Part shown: piece by piece, positions 34,508 through 49,500 of the stretch
How the letters are laid out: the number at the start of each line of letters is the position of its first letter
How positions within the stretch are numbered: position 1 is the first letter of the stretch
From: Vibrio ezurae NBRC 102218
GTDB taxonomy: Bacteria > Pseudomonadota > Gammaproteobacteria > Enterobacterales > Vibrionaceae
Assembly: GCF_000467185.1 (NCBI RefSeq)
Contig: NZ_BATM01000021.1
Span: forward strand, 92,103 to 156,102
Reading direction: 5' to 3'
DNA: 64,000 bases
The notes under the pieces: generated by a model
Told to the model about the DNA's origin: nothing
Database searches by the model: none
Seen by the model: the letters and a program-made list of their open reading frames with translations, nothing else
Translations under genes and position numbers: made by a program

Positions 34508-37500
34508 ATGAAAGAACAAGTACTGATCACGGACGTATCCGTTGTAGAAGCAGTGGGTAATTCAGTTGTCATTAATGCATCTAGCCCTGCAAAGCCAATT
34601 AAGAAAGGCGATACCCTGCAAAAAGGGGATGTTTTGCTGATTGGTGAGGATGCGAAAGTCATGGTGCAATATGGCGCTAAGGCGGAGATCTTTACTCAAA
34701 ACTGCGCAGTGTGTGTCGCGAGCGTAGGCCCGGAACAATCATCACTTCTCGCATCATCAAATTTAAGCGCTTCTTTAGAGTTGCAAGACCATCCCTCTCA
34801 ATACAGCGAACAAGAGATTGCAGCAGTGCAACAGGCTATCTCGCGTGGTGCCGATCCCTCTGAGGTTTTAGATTTTTTAGCTGCGGGAAATAACAATGAC
34901 GATGCGCAAAACTCAGCCAATGGTGGCTTTGTCAGTGTCGAGATGAATCGTGCTGAAACCCGACCAGAAACTGGATTTGAAACCGATGGAGTAGACATTG
35001 CTGGGGAAAATCTGGCAGATGACAGTTTAACCATCAATTTTGCGGAAGGGGGCGGAGAGATCAACACCGCTGTTGTTGAAGGTTCTCTGACTACCAATAC
35101 CTATCCTCAGACCACTGTAGGCAGTGTGGTAGTTGAGCAAGCCACTTTTGCTTTAGACCCTGACACGTTTACTGTCGTTCCTTTAGATGTGGATGCGGTG
35201 CTTGCAGAGCTAAATGCTCATATTAGCTCCGGCGGTGAAGCGGTGAGCTTTGTCTATGATGAAGGGTTAAACGCGCTAGTGGGGACGCTTAATGGACTAG
35301 AAGTGATTTCTTTTACCATTGCTGAAACTGTGCTGGATAGTGGTATTGAATTAAGCGTGACGACCTTAGTTTCACAACCTATCGATCATGTGGATGTGAA
35401 TGGTCAGTACGTTTCTATTGCCAACGATCAGCTCAGCGTGAACTTTGCCATTACTGGTGAAGATATTAGTGGCTTTGAACTTATCGACCCTGTGCAGTTT
35501 AGTGTGGTGGTATCCGATGGAGACAATGCCATTATTGATGCGGTTGTTTCAGACGAAATCGAATCAAACGGGGCAAGCGTCAATGCTATTTCTGGTGAAT
35601 TATATCAACTGGGAAGTGACGGCTTAGACACAGTTGTGTTTGATGCAGAAAGTTTGGCCTTGTTTGATGGATTGCTGTCGAATAATTCACAAACTCAAGT
35701 ACAGCTCAGTGACGATGGTACTACCTTGACGGTGGTATTGCGTGACGACCCATTGAGCAAAGTGTTTGAAATTACGTTAGATCGCAACGGTGGCTATTCG
35801 TTACAAGCCTTTCAAGCCATAGAACAAAACAGCCTAGAAACCCTAAGTGTTGCTCTGCCTGTCACAGTGACCGACAACGATGGTGACATTACGAAAGGCT
35901 TTTTAACTTTAGGTTTAACCGACGGTAATGACTTAACCATCAATAGCGTGATTGCGCCAACCGCGAATGAGGACGAAATCGGAATCACTTCGCCATCTTC
36001 TTCTGGTGACATTGGCCTTATTCAAGGCAGTGATAACGTTGAGTCCATTACTATTGCCCCTTCAGTACTGCTTGATAGTGTATGGAATCAATTAACATCC
36101 AATGGCGAAGCAACTGGCTTGCGCCTTGAAGAATCCACGGTTCAACAAAACGGCGTTGGGGATTTAGTTAAAGATAAGCTGGTGGTGTATCTAAAAAGCG
36201 ATCCGAGCAGCGTGGTTTTAGAAGTTATCGTCAACGTAGACGGCACCTATCAAGTCTATCTAAAACAAGCTCTAGACCAAGATAGCCAAAATCTGACCTC
36301 TCTTGATGTCCCTGTGATAGCCGTTGATACCGATGGTGATAGCAAACAAGAAACCATCTCTTTGGAGATTGCCGATGGCAGCGATCCAACCGGTCAAGAT
36401 AGCTTGCTTGATTATATTGAAATCGAAGATGAATTTAGCACCTCTCGCGAGATAGTTTTCAGCCAAGGCAGTGACAAAATTGCCGATATTTCTTTTGAAG
36501 CGAGTGTGGTGGATGACGCCACGTGGCAAGGTATCGTCAGCAACGGTGAGCAAACCTCAGTAACGTTTGTGGATAATAAAACCATTCAAGTCAATACCGT
36601 CAATGGCGATCCAGTCCTGCTGGTCACTATTGATAATACCGGTAAATATACGCTGACTCAGTATCGCGCCATTGAGCAAGATACGGATGTGTTAAATCTG
36701 ATTATTCCGACCACCGCCACTGATACCGATGGCGACTCAGTGACTCAAAACATCACTATTACCGTGCGTGATAACATTAGCCCAACAGGTGATCCAAGCG
36801 AGGTGAGTTACGCCGAAACGGGCAGTGTTGGGCAAGCTAATCAAGGTCAAATTGATTTTTCGGTCTTTAGTGATGCCATCGAAACGGTGCAATTTTTACC
36901 CTCTAGCATTGTGGCGCCTATCTGGGCCGATCTGACTTCTAATGGCGAAGAGACCAGCGTTAGTTTGTCCAGTGACGGCACAGTGTTAACCGTATCAACC
37001 GCCACTCAAGACGTGCTTATTGTCAGCATTGGCGTTGACGGCAGTTACAGTATTGTGCAAAACGCAGGGCTTGATCACCCAAGTGCCGGCGATCTATCTG
37101 ATAATTTATTAGTGTTACCCATCAATGTATTAGCCACCGATTATGATGGTGATACTGCTTCAAACGTGATTTCGATTGACATCACCGATGGCGCCGATCC
37201 ACAGGCTGCCAACAGTAGCATTCAATATATCGAACTGGGCGAAATAGTGAGAACCGTTTCGGCTCAAGTAGTGATTACTAAGGGTTCGGATGCCATAGAT
37301 ACTGTGGTGATCGACCCAGAAATCATTAATGATCCAGATTGGTTAGGCATTACTAGCGGTGATTTGGATACCGAGCTTCGCGTCGATGGAAATGCATTGA
37401 CCGTTTATTATCTCGATGCTGACAACAATGAAGTGCAAGTGCTTAATGTGAGTATTGCGTTAGACGGCACTTATACCGTGGTGCAGTCCAAACCGATAGA

Positions 37501-40500
37501 CCAAGATCCGACGACCGATTCTATCTTGCTCGACATTCCAGTGCTTGTCACGGATACCGACCAAGATACCGCCAATGCGAATATATCCTTAACCATCATC
37601 GATGGTGCTCCGCCACTGGTGAGCGACAAAACCATCGCCTTTACTGAAAAAGCCACGGAACAAAGCTTTTACGATCAATTTTTAATTGTGGTGGCTGATG
37701 ACCCGATTGAGACCGTGGTATTTAATGTTGATGCGTTAAACGCCGACCCTATCTGGGATGGTTTGGTCAGTAATGATTTACCACTGAGTTTTTCCTTAAG
37801 CAACAATAACGCTTTGCTGACTCTGTATGTTACTGGCGATACCAGCAATAAAGTGCTTGAAGTTGAACTAGAAGATTTGGCGGGCAACTTTAGAGTCACG
37901 CAATTTCAAGCCTTAGATCATAGCGTGTTAGAGACTTTGCTATTGGATCTAAGAGTGGACGTATTTGATACCGATGCGTTAGACAGCGAACCGCAAATTG
38001 CCAATATTCGCATCGAGATCACCGATGGCGACAATGCCACTATCACGCCGAGCACTGCGCCATTGATCACCGAAACAGGTCAAGAAATCACTGTCTCCGG
38101 CACAGTAAATGTGCAGCAGGGAAGTGACGATGTATTTAGTGTGGTGTTTGATAAAACCAGCATTGAAAACGATACCGATTGGACAGGGCTGTTAAGCAAC
38201 AATAGCAGTCTAGAGGTCAGTGTTACTGGCAATAATCTGGCTGTGTATGTATCAGGTGACAGCAGTAATCTAGTACTGGAAGCCACCATCAATGCAGATG
38301 GTAGTTACACTGTCACTCAATATCAGGCGTTGGAGCATAACGGCACTGATTCTATCTCATTAACCTTGCCTGTGATTGTCACCGATACCGATAATGATTC
38401 AGTTTTTACCGACATCTCTTTGCAGATAGAGGATGGGGACGACCCTGTTATCGTCAATGCGAATGTTGAGTTGTTTGATGACGCGACTGATACGCCAACC
38501 GCTGCGACAGGAAATGTGGGCTTAGTGGTTGGCAGTGACGTCATAGAATCGATGAACGTGACCTTAACCGATGCTGAATTGGCAGCATGGTCCAATATTG
38601 AAAGCAACGGTCAAGCAACCACGTTAGAGGTGGCATCGGGGCAATTATTGTTGACCTTAGGCGATGGTAGTGAGGTATTAAAGCTGGAAATTGGTTTGGA
38701 CGGGCAGTATTCGGTCACGCAATTTTTGCCTATCGACCAACCTGCCTCCAACCAAAACCTATTGTCGGTGACCGTAACCGCGACTGATGCGGATCAAGAT
38801 GCTGATAGCTCTGTGATTAGCATTACTATCAATGATGGTGTTGATCCAACTTCAACGGCTAGCGTGAGTACGCCATTGGATGAAAATGATATCAATGACC
38901 CCGATCAGGTGGCGAAAACCGGCAATATTGGTCTAACCGATGGAGTGGACGATTTTGCCAGTGTGGTGTTTAATGCCAGTGTGGAACAAGATGCCACTTG
39001 GCTTGTGCTTCGTAGTGACAATCAAGCCACAGAAGTCAAACTCAGTGATGACGGCACAACGCTGGTTGTACATCTGCAAGGGGATGAAACTGCGATTGTG
39101 CTTACCGCCACCATTAACTTTGATGGTAGCTACAGCATTCAGCAATTGCGCGCATTAGAGCAAGACGTTGACAGCAATGTGAATGATTTAACTCTGCAAG
39201 TTGATGCGACCGATACCGATGGCGACGTGACTTCAACAACCATATCGGTTCCCGTCACCGATGGCGCAGATCCGAGCATTGTCAATGACGCCATCACTGT
39301 GGAAGAAGACCAAATTGGCGACCCTGATATTCAACCCCAACAAGGGGATCTAGGTTTAGTCAAAGGGACGGATTTAGTTGAGTCAGTCGTGATTGATGAT
39401 TCAGTATTAACAAACTTGGATTGGACATCCATTACCAGTAACGGCAATGGGGTTACTTTAGAGCTGTCATCGACCAATCAGTTAAATGTGGATGATACCT
39501 TGCTTATTAGTCGCACTGATAACGATGCTCCGGTGCTAAAAATCATCGTCAATATTGATGGTACGTATAGCATTGAATTGTTTGAGCCTATTGATCAATT
39601 AGGTGACCAATTAAGCGGTGATTCTGTTACTTTGTCGCTGCCTGTTTCAGCAAATGACGCCGATGGCGATAGCTCGCAAGCAAATATTATTGTGACTGTG
39701 AATGACGGCGCGGATCCTAGCGGCGTAGACAGCACAGTCGATTTACAAGAAACCACAGGCGTTGTTAGCGAAGGCAACCAAATCGTCTTTAGCGCAGGCA
39801 GTGAAGATATTGCCGACATCTCTTTTGATCCTGACGTGGTTTTAGATTCAGTGTGGAACGGGTTACAAACCAATGGCGAAGGGGTGACGGTTGCATTAAC
39901 GGACAGCAAAACTTTAGTGGTATCTTCGGTATCTGGGGCTGAAGTATTAAAAGTAGTGATTGATAACGAGGGGAATTACCTTGTCACTCAATCTAAGCCA
40001 ATTGAACAAGACTCAACGACCGATCTGACCAAGCTGATACTACCGGTTATCGCCAGTGACTCTGATGGAGACTCAGGTACGGCAGACATTATCATTAATA
40101 TTACGGATAATATTGCACCTTCCGCGCCGCTAAGCCCAATCGCCTACATTGAAACCGGTGAAAGTGGCCAAACCAATACCGGAAATATTCTGTTTACCCC
40201 TGGCAGTGATGCAGTAGAAACCTTAGTCATTGATGACAGCGTTGAAAGTGATGCTATATGGGGCGCATTGACCAGCAATGGCGTAGCCACCGACTTAACT
40301 TTGGATGCAACGGGTAAAGTTCTAACGTTATCCACCTCAAGTGGCGTGGATGTTTTAGTGCTGACACTTGCCGATGATGGCAGTTATTCCTTAGTGCAAA
40401 ACGCCGCTCTTGATCAGTTTGCCGCTAGCGATATTAGCGAACTGTTAGTGCCTGTGATTGCCACCGATTACGACCAAGATTCTAACTCAGCAAATATCAG

Positions 40501-43500
40501 TATTAAGATCACCGATGGCGACAATGCCACTGTCGAGGCCAGCAGTATTTCATTGGATGAAGATGGGGTTGCCATTAATACGGCAACCGATACTGGTAGC
40601 ATTAATTTGCAAAAAGGCAGTGATGCCATTAAATCGGTCGAGTTTACTCTTAGCGACGCGCAACAAACGGCGTGGGAGTCATTAACGAGCAATGGGCAAG
40701 ACACGCAACTTGTCATCACCAGCAATGGTTTGACCGTACAACTGACCGATGGTACGCCTGTATTAACCTTAACTATCGATATTTCAGGCTCTTATACGGT
40801 AACTCAACTACAAGCGCTTGACCAAACGGCAGATGTAAATGCATTGCAAGTGGGCGTTGCTGTTACCGATACTGACTTAGATGTGGTCGCGACCACTATT
40901 GATATCACCATCAATGATGGCGATGAATTTGCGCTCTCTGTTGATGAAGCGCTATGGAATGAAGACAGCATTGGTGAAGCACTGGTGCTGCCAATTACTG
41001 GCAGTTTGGGTTACCAAGGTAGTGACGCCATTTCGAGTGTGGCATTGGAACTCTCACCTGAGCAACTTAGCGCGTGGCAAAGTATTACCAGCAATGGCGA
41101 AGCAACCGTTTTAACCATTACTGATACAGGCATTACTGTGACCACCTTGGGCGGTGATGATGTGTTGGTGATTTCGGTCGATACAGACGGCACCTATACG
41201 CTTAATCAGTTAGCCTCAATTGATCAAGATGAAAACGACGCACTCAATCCCGATACCTTAGTATTAGATGTAGGGGTTGCGGTTACCGATACCGATGGTG
41301 ATGTCACTCGCGCACCGATTTCTTTCTCTATCAGTGATGGTACTGACCCCGTCATCGTAAATGATATTGCCGATCTTTTGGAAAATGATATTGGTGATGT
41401 GACCAAGCAACCATTTGCCGGCGATCTATCATTAGATGCAGGCAGTGATGCTGTGGTCAGTATTGCGATTAATGAAGATGTGGTGGCACTGGATAGCCCT
41501 TGGCAAGACCTCACCAGTAACGGCCTTGCAACCAATGTGGCTTTATCATCCACCCATCAAAGCGGCATCAACGACACTTTAACCGTATCACTTGCCGATG
41601 GTACGGTAGTGATGAAAGTGATCGTTGGTATTGATGGTTTGTACAGCATCGATTTAAGAGAGCCCCTTGATCAAGACATCAATAATTTAACCCAGTTAAG
41701 TATTAGCGTTGATGTCAAAGACAGTGATTTAGATGTGAGCTCTGCGACTATCAGCGTTAAGGTCACAGACGGTACTGATCCAAGCGGTAGCAATAGTGAG
41801 ATTATTCTCAACGAAATTTCCGGCGTGCAATCCGATAGCGGGCAGATTGATTTTGTTGCGGGTAGTGAAGATATCCAGAGCTTGAGTTTCAATCCAGACG
41901 TGGCGTTAGATGCCACATGGAATGGATTGCTTAGCGAAGGATTAGCAACAGACGTAGTGCTGTCCAATAGCAATAAAACGCTAACGGTTATTGTTGATGG
42001 CGACCCAGATCAGAAAGTGCTTGAAGTAACCATTGATGATGATGGCGAATACGTTGTCACTCAGTTTCAACCGATAGAACAAGACGCACTTTCCAATCTT
42101 ACTAATCTCATACTGCCAGTGTTGGCGAAAGATTCCGACGGTGACAGTGGCACAGCCAACATCAACATCAAAATTAATGATGCGGGTAATCCGGTTGGCT
42201 CGGATATCAATGTCAATTTCAAAGAAGAGGGTTTGCCGCTTGAGATCAGCGATCAGCAAATGGTCTTTACTCCGGCAAGTGACTCTATTGAAACCTATCA
42301 ATTGGACGCCAGTTCCATTGCTGTAGATGCCTGGAATAATCTTACCAGTAATGGCGCTGCCACCTCGGTAAGCATTAGCGGCAATACTTTGTCGGTGATT
42401 TTAGCCGATGGCTCAGATGCGGTGGTATTGCAGTTGGTTCTTGCCGATGACGGCAGTTTTAGTGTTAAGCAAAACTTGCCTCTTGACCAAGATGTGACCA
42501 GCAACGTTAATGAGCTCTCTGTGAGTGTGATTGCTACCGACTTTGATGGTGATAGTGACAGCGCAGACATAAAACTTAAGATCACTGATGGTATTGATCC
42601 TGAAATACTGGACGCCACATTGAATTTTGTCGAAGTGATCGACGGCTCGTCTTTTACTGGCACTATGACCATCAATAAAGGCATTGATGACATCGCCAGT
42701 GTTAAATTTGCTGATTTAGCGGACGATTCTCCTTGGCACTCCATTACCAGTGATGCTCAACCCACAGACTTAAGCATTAACACTGATAAAACCGAAATTA
42801 CGGTCTACAAAGACGGTGATATTTCGCAATTGGTGCTGGTGGTTAAGATTGCCGCCGATGGCACCTACACCATTACCGAATACGATGCGGTTGACCAACC
42901 CGTTGATGGGCCGTTAGCCCTTGAGCTTGATGTGGTGGTAACCGATACCGATTTGGATGTGGATACGGGCACGCTAAAACTGAACATTTTTGATGGTGCG
43001 GATCCCGTGGTATTGGACGGTGCGATTGATATTGTCGAGATTTCCGGTGAGCAAACCTTTTACGAAAGCTTTGTGATTACCCAAGGCACAGACGAAATCG
43101 TTGCGGTGACGTTTGGCGATAGCATTGAAACAGCCGTTGAATGGAGCGGATTGGTCAGCAACGACCTAGCCACTAGCGTAACGGTGACCAATAGCCCGAA
43201 TAATAACTTGCCAGGTAACACCTTGATTACCGTTTATATTGGCAATGATCCAACTAACAAAGTTTTGGAAGTTGAAATTCTCGACCTTGAAGGGAGCTAC
43301 CGAGTCACGCAATTCCAAGCACTTGATCATGAAAGTTTAGAGAAGTTACTGCTCGATATTCCTATTTTTGTTGAAGACAGTGACGACCAAACAGATCCTG
43401 TAGAAGCAAAAATAGCGCTGACTATTTCTGATGGTGACGATCCTGCGCTAAGTAGCGATACACAAGCGTGGAATGAAGACGATATTGGTGTTGCTTTCCC

Positions 43501-46500
43501 AATCTTCTCTGATCTAAATCTTGTTACTGGCAGTGATGATATCAGCAGTGTCCGCTTTGAATTGACTACAGACCAGCGCAGCGCATTAGAAAACTTAACA
43601 AGCAATGACTTAGCCACAGACGTTGTCGTGACAGATAAAAGCATAGTGGTCAGCCAATCAGGTCAAGATGTGTTAGTGGTGACCTTAAAAGACGATGGCT
43701 CTTATTCCATTGAGCAAAAACGACCACTTGATCAGGACGCAACAGATAAAACCAATTTAGTGTTTGATGTGGTGGTGGCAGACAGTGATGGTGACGACAA
43801 CATTGATCCCATCACCAACAGGCCGCCTTCTGTGATTGATATTACCATTACCGATGGCAGTGTGATTGAGTCTGATGATGCCACCCTTACGTGGGATGAG
43901 GATGATATTGGCGTTGCAGGCTATGAGGTGGAAGGGGATCTGAATTATCAAGGCAGTGACGCCATTGATACCGCAGTGATCAGCTTAACTACTGCGCAGC
44001 TAACGGCGTGGCAAGCCATTACCGTTAATGGGCAATCCACAACGCTGGAACAAACAGACCAAGCCTTAATTGTACGCTCGGCTGGCGTGGTGGCTCTGCA
44101 ACTGACCCTCAATAGTGACGGCACTTTTAAGTTGGAGCAATTTCTTGCCGTTGATCAAGCCAACAGTGGCGGTGATGAAACTTCACTCAGCGCAGGTGTG
44201 GTATTTACCGATACCGATGGTGATACCGCAAATTCAACCATTACTGTCACCATTGACGACGGCACTGATATCAAGTCAACGGACGCTACTGAGGGCTGGA
44301 ATGAAGATGAAAGAGGCACAGATACTCAGCCAATAGAAGGGGATATAGGTCTTACCTTGGGCGCTGATGTGCTCGCCAGTTTAGATTTTGTATTTAATGC
44401 GGCGCAACAAACCCAGTGGCAATCCATTACCAGTAATGGACGTGCGACTAGCTTGGTCGTGAGTGAACGCTCAATTGAAGTGTTTGATGGCACTACTTTA
44501 GTGTTGTCGATGAGCATGGATAGTGCGGGTAACTACAATATTGAACAATTTGCCGCCATTGATCAGAGCGCAGATAATGATCTGCTTGAGCTTTCAGTAG
44601 GGGTGAGCGCGATTGATGCCGATAACGATGAAACACTCAGTGAAATCGTACTGGAAATAGAAGATGGCGCAGATATTGGGCTGACAGCCTATACGGTGCG
44701 CATCAATGATAATTCCCTTGATGTTACGCCATCTATTGGGGACTTAGATCTCACCGATGGTAGTGACGCACTGGTTAACCTTGCGTTTAATTTGGCAAAT
44801 GGTCAATTGAACCAATTAGGGGCGTTAACCAGCAATGGCAAAGCGACTGAATATACGATCACCGAAGAGAATACTCTGATCACGCTTTCACTTAGTGAAG
44901 CACCGAACACGTCAGTGTTGACCATTAAGCTTAATCAGGACGGCACCTATGTGGTCGATCAAATCCAAGCAATTGACCAAACGGCAAGCAATGATAGATA
45001 CATTTTAAACTTAAATGTGGATGCTACCGATACCGATGGTGATGTGACTAGCGTGAATGCCAGAGTAAGAATCGACGATGGTGATGATCTCACCTTCACC
45101 GATGCGGCTATTTCTCTGCAATGGAACGAAAATAATATTACTGGCGGGGTCGATTTCCCAGTCACTGGCGATATGGGGCTAACCCAAAGGGCCGATGCGA
45201 TAGCCTCTGTGGTGTTTTCACTGAGTAGCAGTCAGCAATCTGCGTGGGATGGATTAACCTCCAACGGCATTGACACCAAAGTCGTGATAAGCGCTGACGG
45301 ACAAACCTTTAGTCTAGTGACCGATGACACTAATTTAACCCCTGTATTTGTCGGCACTATTGATATCGATGGCAAATACAGCTTTGAACAGCTGCAAGCA
45401 TTAGATCAAGTCGCCTCGGATGATTTTAATCGCTTAGGTGTCACCGTTGAAGCTACCGATAGCGATAATGACACAGTCACCAAAGAGATCAGTATCAACA
45501 TCGAAGATGGTACCGATCCAAACTCAGACGACCAAGTGACGCCTGTCGATGAGAACCTCATTCTTGACCCCGATGCAGCTCCTGTCACGGGCAGTGTCGA
45601 TTTAGTGAAGGGGATTGATGCGGTTGCTACAGTAAAATTTGATGCTTCATTGAGTACAGATTTGGCGTGGGGCTCACTGCTCAGTAACAATCAAGCGGTT
45701 GGCTTACTGTTAAGCGCAGATGGCACCACTTTTACCGTACATATTGCGGGCGATACTAGCGATGTAGTGCTGGTGGCAAGCATCAACATAGACGGTTCTT
45801 ATTCCATTGAGCAATTGCAAGCGCTGGAACAAGATAATACCGCTTTGGATATCAACGACCTTACCTTGATTGTGAATGCAACCGATACGGATGGGGATGT
45901 CTCAACCGCTGAAATCAACGTCAAGATTGCCGATGGTACTGATCCACAAGTGAATGTTGCGCCGGCAGTGACACTGGTGGAGAGCAGCATCGACCAAGGT
46001 GATACAGGCGTGCCACCAATCCAAGGCGGTAAAGATCCCGATGCGAACTTAGAGAGCGCAAGCTCTAGTGTTACATACCTGCAAGGCAGTGACGATGTTG
46101 AAGCTTTCTATTTAGATACCGCCAATGTGAGCGCCACTTTTGTCGATGGCAGTGGCGATGTTGCGCTGACCTATCAAGGTCAACCGATTACCTTTATTGT
46201 GGTTGCCGGTGGCTATATGGGCGTGGCATCGGTAAATGGTCAACAGTTGGATATTCTGTCCATTCAAATCAACAATGATTTAACCAGTGCTGACTTTGGT
46301 CAATTTGATTTTGAGTTGATACGAGCCATTGATCACCCAATTTCGGGTCCTGATACCAATCCAGATTCTGCTGATACCCTCAATATTGTATTGCCTATCT
46401 ATGTGCAAGATATGGATGGGGATAATTCTCCAACCAAAGACTTGGTTGTCAGCGTGGTGGATGATGTGCCAGAGGTGATTGAAAAATCCTTTACTGTGAC

Positions 46501-49500
46501 CGAGGGAGATGCTTCTTCAACCATTAATGTGTTGAAACAGAGCGGCCTAGAAACACAAGGCGCAGATGATGGGGCATTAACCCAGATTCAAATTGGTAGC
46601 ACGGTGATCTCCATTGATCCTAGCGCTGGTTTTCAAAGCTTTAATTTGTATAGCGACGGTAGCGACCCTGCTAATCCTGTTGATGCTGATTCTCTGATGG
46701 GGGTGTTAGAGGTTCACCCTGATGGGCGAATCCGATTTACCGCAGAGGATGATGTGAAGCAAACAGGAGACTTTGTCGCCATTGATGTACAAGTGACCGC
46801 CACCGATGGCGATGGCGATACCAGTACCAAAGCAATCAATATCCAAGTGGATGATATTACGTCACAAATTACTTCAACCGGGGCAAGTGGCAGTGAAGAT
46901 GCAGGTCGAAGCGTTACTCAAAATGACACTAACGCTCAAGATAACCTTCCTGTAGGTGACGCGCCAATCAAGGTCAATATCAGTGTTAACACGGACGATT
47001 TTGATAATAACGAACAGCTTGGCGCGATTACAGTAAAAGGGGTCGATGCCACAGAAGGTGATTTTTATTACTTCAACGGCACTAACTATGTAGCGCTGAC
47101 GGTCAGTGGCTCAGAAGTGACCCTCAGTAAAGACCAGCTGATGGTGTCAACGTTGGATAATGAAAACTGGAATGTGGAGAATTTATTCTTTGTTCCGGCG
47201 CGAAATCAAGGTTCAGAAGGCACCGATTACACTTATGACATCAGTGTTGAGGTGTATCGAAATAACGCCCTTAGCGAAACGTTAGATGGCAGCTTGGACG
47301 TTGAGATAAAAGCCATTGCAGATTCCGCAACATGGGAGCCATCAGCGGGTAATTTTGAAGTTACCGTGGATGAAGATGGTGACGATGCAATTTTACAAAT
47401 CTTGGCGCAAACTCAAGACCAAGACGGCTCTGAAACCATTACCTATGAAGTAAGCTTTGTTGAAGAACTAGGCCATCAACTATTGATAGATGGCGTCGTG
47501 CAAACGCCTAACGGCTTTGGATTGTTTATTATCTCTGCCGATGATATTGGCAAGGTAACGGTGAATCCAACCGATAACTGGAGTGGCACTATTTCTGTAA
47601 AAGTGGTCGCTATTACCACTGAATCTGATGCCAATGCGTTAGTTCCTGAAGCTCGCTCTGAAGAGCGTTTCTTTAGTATCAAGGTCAATCCAATCGCGGA
47701 TGATGGCGCTATGGTACTTACGCGTATTCAGTTAGAAGAAGATACCACCACCAACTTAGATCAACATATTAAGCTTAGCCCAAGTCAAGATCTTGACGGT
47801 TCAGAGCAGTTGTTGGTGCAAATTTCCGGGTTAGCAGACAGTAATGGCAATTTAGCCACATTAACGTGGCTTGGAGATCCAGCGGACAATCCGATTAATG
47901 AGATCTCCGCAGGGGTATACGAAATCCCTTATGACATGCTTTCGCAAGTGCAGTTTACCCCTTACTTAAACAGTAACGTCGATTTTAACATGACGGTGGT
48001 TGGGATAATTCGTGACTTTGCCCAGCAACTGGAAAACATCGATGAGACCACTGGCACAGGTACGTCCGTTACGGTCAGCAATGATAGAATTATAGACTCA
48101 CGACCGCTGGTGGTTGATCTTAAAGGCGTTGCTGATTTCCCTACTATTAATATCGATGGACTGGGTGATACTTGGCTGCCTATTTTAGATGACGCAGGAA
48201 ACGCGGCAGGTGTTGAAACCTTAATCGATGAAAATACCGATGTGCCACTGAACTTTAAAGTGTTTAGTGGCGAGCTTGCCGATACGCCGTTAGATGATTC
48301 TGAATCAGTGACAGTTCTGATTTCTAATATTCCTGATGGCGTAAAAGTACTCGATAGCGAGAACAACGAGGTTGACCTCTTATTTGTCGGTTATGACGCT
48401 GCAGGAGGGCCAATTTATCAAGCGAATTTGACTGAAGCAGGCGTGGATACAGGCATCGTTTTACGCCCGATCCCGTCATTTACGGGCAATATTGACCTGA
48501 CTGCAACGTTAGTTGTCACGGAAAATGATGGTGATACCACAATTATTGAAGGGGACATTCTGATCAAAGTTCAGCCGGTCATTGACGCGAAAGACGGTTA
48601 TCAGCGAACTTCAACCGGCGATGAAGACAGTTTTATTGAAATTGATTGGCATCCTTCAAATGCTGATTACCCAGATTCTGATGAAGTGATTCAGTTAGTC
48701 ACACTAACGGGCTTTCCTGAAGGCTCTGAAGTGAGAGTCAATGGCGTAATAACGACTATTGGCGTTGATGGGCTGCTTGTGATTTCTGACAGTAATGGTT
48801 TACGCGAGCTCCTTGATGGTTCAGCTATCGTCGAAGTAAAACCGCCTACAGACGACAGTTCTGATTTCCAGCTAAGCGTGAGCATTGAAGTGTCTGAAGA
48901 GGATTATGAGTTTACCGATGGTCAAGCTGAATATGAAAACACGGCCACAACAATCATCAATGGCACCTTAGATATCGTGGTGCGTCCTGTGGTGGAAAGT
49001 GATGCCAATCTGTCGGTGACCGATCTTGCGAATCAGTTAATCGGCGATACAAGCAACCCAATTATCGCAGATGCCAATGGCATGATTAACTTCACTATTA
49101 ATGAAGTTAAAGACGATGCCTATAGCGTCAACTTTGCTGATTCGGATGTTACCCAAACAGAGCAAGATGCGTTAGACAAGCTTGCCGCTGATCCTGGGGC
49201 TACGTTAACGCCTGAGGAGCAACAAGAGTTAGCGCAAAATCCGGATGAAATGATCGAAGAGTTAGTGGTCGATTTTGGCACTGTGGATCAGGACATTCTC
49301 GATCAGTTAGTCATCATTGGTGCCGTCAATAACGGCGATGGGAAATGGGTGGTGACCGATGAAGATGACTTCACTATTGTTGCGCCAAGTGGGCTTAAGA
49401 TTGCTGGCGACGGTGATGATGCGTTTTCTGATCTGACGATCACCTTCATAGCATTGGTTTATGACACTGGTGAAGAGGGTGAGGAAAGTGCTCGCGTACA

